A program made the position numbers and the translations under genes. The notes beneath the pieces were generated by a model, which saw only the letters and a list, made by a program, of their open reading frames with translations, was not told the origin of the DNA and searched no databases. Of a stretch of DNA of 47,557 nt, positions 44,609 through 47,557 are shown piece after piece. Source of the DNA: Acidobacteriota bacterium (GTDB lineage: Bacteria; Acidobacteriota; Holophagae; Thermotomaculales; Thermotomaculaceae); NCBI GenBank assembly GCA_013152385.1, contig JAADGL010000022.1:1-47557 (forward strand), written 5' to 3'. Position 1 is the first letter of the stretch. Each line of letters starts with the position of its first letter.

Positions 44609-45178
44609 ATGTACATGATTCCATACAGAAATTGGGAAACAACCATTTCAGAAGATTTGGGACAATTAGAAGCAAGGGTCGAAAAATCAAACGTCTCCGG
44701 GGTTCGTGTTTCAAAACTCAAAGGAGAGAAAATCACATTCTTAATAAGAAAAAGAAGCCATCTCGGGCCATTGGGTCCAATTGCCAGAATGACCTTTTGC
44801 GGCAGGAACAATATGACTCAAGTCGAAGTTACAATCAGGCCTTATCACGTCGTAACAGTCGTAGTATCAGCTGGGATCCTGTATTCATTGCTAGGGACAA
44901 TGATCCCTACTTTACTTGCTACGGGTAATTTTCTTTCCGTTTTGGTAAGTGTAATTTTTCTATTTCTGGGCTACAGTGTTTACTGGCTTTCATTTGATAA
45001 AGTTATGGATCAATTGGAAAATCGGATTACTGCGATATTAGAAACCGGTGACAGTGGGACTTTTTCAACAGCCCCACTGTCACCGGATTTTCTGGATTTT
45101 GGTCCCCGGATTTTGAAAGAATTTTTCTCTAAAGATTCGAGCGAAGATGAAGGAAGTGACAGTAAAAATGAGCGATAA
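44609..45178 (+). CDS. Unknown protein with two membrane segments, carrying an in-frame palindrome
   Basis: A 189-residue protein. ATG 44609 is preferred because GAGGAGA lies just upstream; an earlier start at 44585 lacks a site. The soluble N-terminal part (about 1-80) includes MIPYRNWETTISEDLGQLEA. Two hydrophobic helices follow at about 85-135 (VVTVVVSAGILYSLLG, LVSVIFLFLGYSVYWLSF), then a hydrophilic tail. The tail's residues 146-160 are encoded by a 42-base palindromic repeat (45045-45086), so the repeat has inserted without breaking the frame. I do not recognise the family. It overlaps the next gene by eleven bases. Confidence 0.65.
   Translation: MYMIPYRNWETTISEDLGQLEARVEKSNVSGVRVSKLKGEKITFLIRKRSHLGPLGPIARMTFCGRNNMTQVEVTIRPYHVVTVVVSAGILYSLLGTMIPTLLATGNFLSVLVSVIFLFLGYSVYWLSFDKVMDQLENRITAILETGDSGTFSTAPLSPDFLDFGPRILKEFFSKDSSEDEGSDSKNER
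45045..45086. repeat. Type B palindromic repeat inside a coding sequence
   Basis: Perfect 14-base arms CCGGTGACAGTGGG (45045-45058) and CCCACTGTCACCGG (45073-45086) enclose a 14-base loop. On the minus strand it reads GACAGTGGGGCTGTTGAAAA, the same core as the copies at 43565, 43684 and 47443. The 42-base length keeps the host reading frame. Confidence 0.75.
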
Positions 45179-45542
45179 ACGACGTGTTTTAGATATGTTA
45201 GCACTTTTTGTTATAATTGGAAGTTGCCTAATATTATCTGTCTTATTTGTTCATTTTTATGGTGAATTTGTTCATAATCCGATGACGAATTTGGCACAAT
45301 CATTTAGATTGGCTCCTGGAGTATTGGGTATTGTTTGTTTCGTCTTTTCAGGTGTTCGTCTTATTTTTGATTACTCTCCTGTTGATGAGAAAGTTCGTAA
45401 AATGTATTTATGGGTGCGATATCACCATCAATTCATACTTGGAAGCAGAGAAGATGCTTGGAGGGGAATTCTGTATGGATGTGTATTAATTGCTGTGCAA
45501 GTTGCTTTCGACCATTTTGTCCCATACGGAAAGTACTTTTGA
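45168..45542 (+). CDS. Unknown small protein with about three membrane segments
   Basis: About 124 residues from ATG 45168 (AAGGAAG 11 bases upstream; ATG 45147 is the alternative). Hydrophobic helices are near VLDMLALFVIIGSCLILSVL, PGVLGIVCFVFSGVRLIF and GILYGCVLIAVQVAF, with a conserved-looking charged loop (YSPVDEKVRKMYLWVRYHHQ). No family is recognised. It partly overlaps the previous gene and is AT-rich like it. It is the last of the three orphan genes between the direct repeats. Confidence 0.6.
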   Translation: MSDKRRVLDMLALFVIIGSCLILSVLFVHFYGEFVHNPMTNLAQSFRLAPGVLGIVCFVFSGVRLIFDYSPVDEKVRKMYLWVRYHHQFILGSREDAWRGILYGCVLIAVQVAFDHFVPYGKYF

Positions 45543-45574
45543 TCAAGAAACTTCCCCGGCTTCCCATCCCAAGC

Positions 45575-45592
45575 CCCGCCGCCTTCGGCGGG
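45575..45592. repeat. GC-rich hairpin after the orphan gene trio
   Basis: CCCGCCG/CGGCGGG (7-base perfect stem, CCTT loop) stands 32 bases after the last orphan gene. There is no T-run, so it is a weak terminator at best; it may equally be an interspersed hairpin of the region. Confidence 0.45.
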
Positions 45593-45662
45593 ATGAACGG
45601 TTTTAGATGGTAGGTGCTCAATGGCAGAAAAACCGGATAGTGAACCATAGATCGGGGCCAAT

Positions 45663-45727
45663 CAGCCCCGTTTCTTTTACAAAGTGATAGAATGATCCAA
45701 ACTGAACACCGGAGGCATATTGCAAAC
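45663..45727. repeat. 65-bp direct repeat, copy 2
   Basis: The second copy of the element at 43720-43784 (CAGCCCCGTTTCTTTTACAA, then AGTGATAGAATGATCCAAAC). It ends immediately before the Rhs-tip sequence, so it marks the junction at which the tip was joined. Confidence 0.75.
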
Positions 45728-46325
45728 TAAAACCGGCTCCCGTTCTTCAATCTGCCAATCACAAATCACCGGTCACGAATCACTGCGCCCCCGGCGCAAC
45801 TATATGTTGGCTAGGTATTACGCGGCAGGTTCCGGAAGGTTTTTGCAGGTGGACCCGGGGTATGACTACAAGACGGATGATCCCGTGTCGTTTAATCTGT
45901 ATTCGTATGTGCGGGAGAATCCGGTAGTCGGCGTGGATCCGGATGGCTTAAGGCTTTACGCTTTTGAGAATGGGCAAACAATAACAGTTGATGATGGCAT
46001 TGACGAAGTTTATGCAGTTACCCAAGATGGTTGCACGCCTGTTACAGATACGGATGGAAATGCCATGACTCAGCATGATTTTCTTGATTTTGTGGCGACA
46101 GTGTATGCTGAGAGTGGTTCCACTGGGGATCAATCTGAAAACAACGCAATTGCTGACGTTGTGGTTAACAGGGCGAAATACAAAAACTCAAACATTTCTG
46201 ACGTCATTCATAAAGGGAACAATAAAATAGGAGGCGGATTGAGCGATACTTATGACAAGGTACTTAATCGACTGGAAGGGAAAACAAAGGACTGGATTTC
46301 AGGAAAAAAACAAGGGCAGGCGTGA
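45720..46325 (+). CDS. Displaced Rhs tip with SleB-like cell-wall hydrolase domain (frame-interrupted N part)
   Basis: The first homologous residues are from the Rhs core-associated motif: LARYYAAGSGRFLQVDPG, then FNLYSYVRENPVVGVDPDGL. In full-length Rhs proteins this ends the shell, and the toxin starts after DPxGL. Here everything upstream of the motif is missing; TTG 45720 or ATG 45804 are only formal starts. The toxin part contains FVATVYAESGSTGDQSENNA and IADVVVNRAKYKNSNISDVI, resembling the SleB/Hydrolase_2 fold (the catalytic-type Glu follows VYA). The frame stops at 46323-46325, and its homologous continuation is in the -1 frame. It is probably an orphan toxin cassette, usable only by recombination into an Rhs gene. 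Confidence 0.7.
   Translation: MQTKTGSRSSICQSQITGHESLRPRRNYMLARYYAAGSGRFLQVDPGYDYKTDDPVSFNLYSYVRENPVVGVDPDGLRLYAFENGQTITVDDGIDEVYAVTQDGCTPVTDTDGNAMTQHDFLDFVATVYAESGSTGDQSENNAIADVVVNRAKYKNSNISDVIHKGNNKIGGGLSDTYDKVLNRLEGKTKDWISGKKQGQA
46304..46310 (+). promoter_or_regulatory. Slippery A7 heptamer at the Rhs-toxin frame change
   Basis: Zero-frame codons GGA AAA AAA contain A AAA AAA, a classical bacterial -1 slippery heptamer. A -1 shift here reads straight into the downstream frame (AGVKGAVDVLTGNIDDSNGA). This is either a programmed frameshift, an indel mutation, or a homopolymer sequencing error. Confidence 0.45.
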
Positions 46326-46576
46326 AAGGAGCGGTTGATGTGTTAACAGGCAATATTGATGATTCCAACGGGGCATATTGGGGGGAATCTACTCATTTTC
46401 TGGATCCAGATTCTAAAAATTATAAGCCAAAAGAAATGTTTGTTATCAATGTGTGGGGAACAACAAAAGGGACTGAGAAAAAAGGTGTTATTACTTTTCT
46501 TGAAGTTGCAAGATACCAGACCACAGTATTTATGAAGTACAATCCAAAGCTAGAAGGGAGTAAAATATGGCTATGA
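46322..46576 (+). CDS. Continuation of the SleB-like toxin domain in the -1 frame
   Basis: 84 codons from GTG 46322 read VKGAVDVLTGNIDDSNGAYW, then GESTHFLDPDS and a C-terminal strand-rich part. This is the expected second half of a SleB-like domain, in which a DxSNGAxxW element follows the helical part, so the piece is not an independent gene. It overlaps the preceding stop by four bases and its own stop overlaps the next gene by ten. Joining the two parts would give a toxin domain of about 200 residues after the Rhs motif. Confidence 0.55.
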   Translation: MKGAVDVLTGNIDDSNGAYWGESTHFLDPDSKNYKPKEMFVINVWGTTKGTEKKGVITFLEVARYQTTVFMKYNPKLEGSKIWL

Positions 46577-47418
46577 TCGAAAAAGTTCCTAGGATTGTGA
46601 TTTTGGCGTGTTTTTTCGTAGTGATTTCGGGATATGGTTTTGCTCAAGCTGTACCGCATAACAACTCTAAAGGCTTGAGTTGGGTGGAACTGGACAATCA
46701 ATTTGTGTCTCTTGGAACCAAAATGAAGTACAAAGTTCTTTTTGACCGGTACAAATTAGACCAGAAAACGAGAAATTCATTCAACAATGTTGAGTGTGAA
46801 TTAGGAGAGTGGAAGATTCGTATAGACTTGACCGATCCTTCAAGTGATCAAAACGCAATGTGCACAGTAAGTTCCATGAAATCGGGTAAAGTTGTTCTCA
46901 GGCATGAGCTGCCGTCAACTTTATGGAGGGGTACCATTGAGAACATTGTTACCCAGGATCTCAATGGTGATGGTTATCCCGATATCATCATAACGAATGC
47001 TGTAATGGGAACACAGTATTTGGCTTCACTGAGTTATATGACCTTACTTCTGTTCACTCAAAATGGAGTTCATCCTTTAGAGGTCAGTACATTTGGCCCT
47101 GATTTGAATGGCTGGCAGGATCTCAATGGCGACGGAAAGGCAGAGTTTATCTGTGAAGCTGTTGATCAATGGGATTTCAAGCCGTCAAAACCGGATCAAT
47201 GTATTGACCGAAGAATATATGCTTTTTACAACATATTTGCTTTTCAAGAGAATTTTCATTTAATTAACGTAACATCTTCCTTTGATTTTAGTAATACCTG
47301 CTTTGAGTCCAGATTGGACAGATCGAACAAGGGCTTTTTCCCGATTAAATGCAATAAATTGCCAAAGAAACTGCAACATTTGGCAACCTTAACTAAGCCA
47401 ATTGCCTATGATCGATAA
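46567..47418 (+). CDS. Secreted protein with FG-GAP-like repeats, candidate immunity partner
   Basis: A 283-residue protein with a signal peptide (VPRIVILACFFVVISGYGFA) and two calcium-binding-type segments, QDLNGDGYPDIII and QDLNGDGKAEFICEA, typical of FG-GAP/VCBS propeller blades. AGAAGGGAG precedes ATG 46567. Its start overlaps the end of the Rhs-linked toxin continuation by ten bases. Immunity genes normally sit directly after Rhs toxin tips, and a cell-wall hydrolase toxin would need a periplasmic antidote, so the export signal fits. I know of no immunity family with this fold, so the role is an inference. Confidence 0.6.
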   Translation: MAMIEKVPRIVILACFFVVISGYGFAQAVPHNNSKGLSWVELDNQFVSLGTKMKYKVLFDRYKLDQKTRNSFNNVECELGEWKIRIDLTDPSSDQNAMCTVSSMKSGKVVLRHELPSTLWRGTIENIVTQDLNGDGYPDIIITNAVMGTQYLASLSYMTLLLFTQNGVHPLEVSTFGPDLNGWQDLNGDGKAEFICEAVDQWDFKPSKPDQCIDRRIYAFYNIFAFQENFHLINVTSSFDFSNTCFESRLDRSNKGFFPIKCNKLPKKLQHLATLTKPIAYDR

Positions 47419-47442
47419 GGAAAACCGGCGAGGGAAACCGGA

Positions 47443-47458
47443 GACAGTGGGGTTATTG
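47443..47458. repeat. Type B repeat core at the transposase remnant
   Basis: GACAGTGGGGTTATTG at 47443-47458 is identical to 43684-43699. Here it coincides with the point at which the transposase similarity ends. Confidence 0.55.
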
Positions 47459-47557
47459 GTTTTAATGGAACGCCGGTGCCGGCTGGGGAAGTGGTAGTCG
47501 CTGAGGGTTTCGTGCGCTCCGTCTCTGACTTTGCCCGCTGCACGTTTCAGTTTCATT
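47449..47557 (-). pseudogene. IS256 (mutator)-type transposase fragment, cut by the window edge
   Basis: Read on the minus strand, the last 109 bases encode GAHETLSDYHFPSRHRRSIK followed by TNNP. This matches the C-terminal region of IS256-family transposases (LxYxxFPxEHWRRIRTNNPLERL). After NNP the similarity stops abruptly and the type B repeat begins, so ERL and the remaining approximately 40 residues are lost. The upstream part, if any, is outside the window. It is a dead remnant consistent with an insertion and recombination hot spot. Confidence 0.6.

Noticed and set aside
1-47557. tRNA, rRNA and CRISPR arrays
   Set aside because: No cloverleaf with conserved TTCRA arm, no rRNA-like tract and no regularly spaced direct repeats were seen in the intergenic regions.

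Overview
The window is from a diderm (Gram-negative-type) bacterium of intermediate GC. It encodes RND pumps, outer-membrane and lipoprotein signals, SurA-like chaperones and an Oar-type TonB-dependent receptor with an N-terminal carboxypeptidase-regulatory-like domain. That receptor, two six-bladed beta-propeller proteins with a GQGPGE motif, GxxExxY debris and Rhs tips suggest an Acidobacteriota/Aminicenantota-like lineage. This is an inference: there is no rRNA or other clean phylogenetic marker here.

Layout. (1) 1-9940, plus strand: an efflux operon with a 32-codon membrane peptide overlapping a periplasmic adaptor lipoprotein, two different RND transporters, and a beta-propeller lipoprotein. 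Each gap before an RND gene holds debris of a repeated cassette: a GxxExxY remnant in the first, and an inverted-repeat element with a promoter in the second. (2) 9995-15549: a ParA-like ATPase and a WD40-like protein (minus), LexA (plus), a propeller gene preceded by a 40-residue peptide with ten cysteines (minus), and DNA polymerase IV (plus). (3) 15729-22303: hrcA-grpE-dnaK-dnaJ followed, with a 4-base overlap, by a degenerate NrdD (class III ribonucleotide reductase)-like protein. A consensus-like promoter inside its 3' end probably drives the TonB-dependent receptor (22336-25236), which ends at a clear terminator.

(4) 25400-42092, minus strand: eighteen or so tightly packed housekeeping genes, many overlapping by 4 bases. 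Transcription order is ribD-ribE-ribBA-ribH, three SurA/PpiC-like foldases, an S4 protein, a YhaM-like HD exonuclease, a tRNA-dihydrouridine synthase, a NYN nuclease, an ankyrin protein, a thioredoxin-like protein, queC, a 5'-nucleotidase split into two genes, tsaD, a sodium:solute symporter and an RlmI-like methyltransferase. (5) 42220-43404: an orphan amino-acid-type ABC substrate-binding lipoprotein.

(6) 43405-47557: an accessory region rich in short palindromic repeats. It has three orphan membrane-protein genes between two copies of a 65-bp repeat, then a displaced Rhs tip joined to a SleB-like cell-wall hydrolase domain. That gene is broken, or recoded, at an A7 slippery heptamer. A secreted protein that could be its immunity partner overlaps its end, and an IS256-type transposase fragment sits at the window edge.

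The most interesting items are the cysteine-rich peptide/propeller pair, the heat-shock-operon NrdD-like pseudoenzyme, the Rhs-SleB module with its frameshift, and the interspersed palindromes, one of which lies in frame inside a gene.
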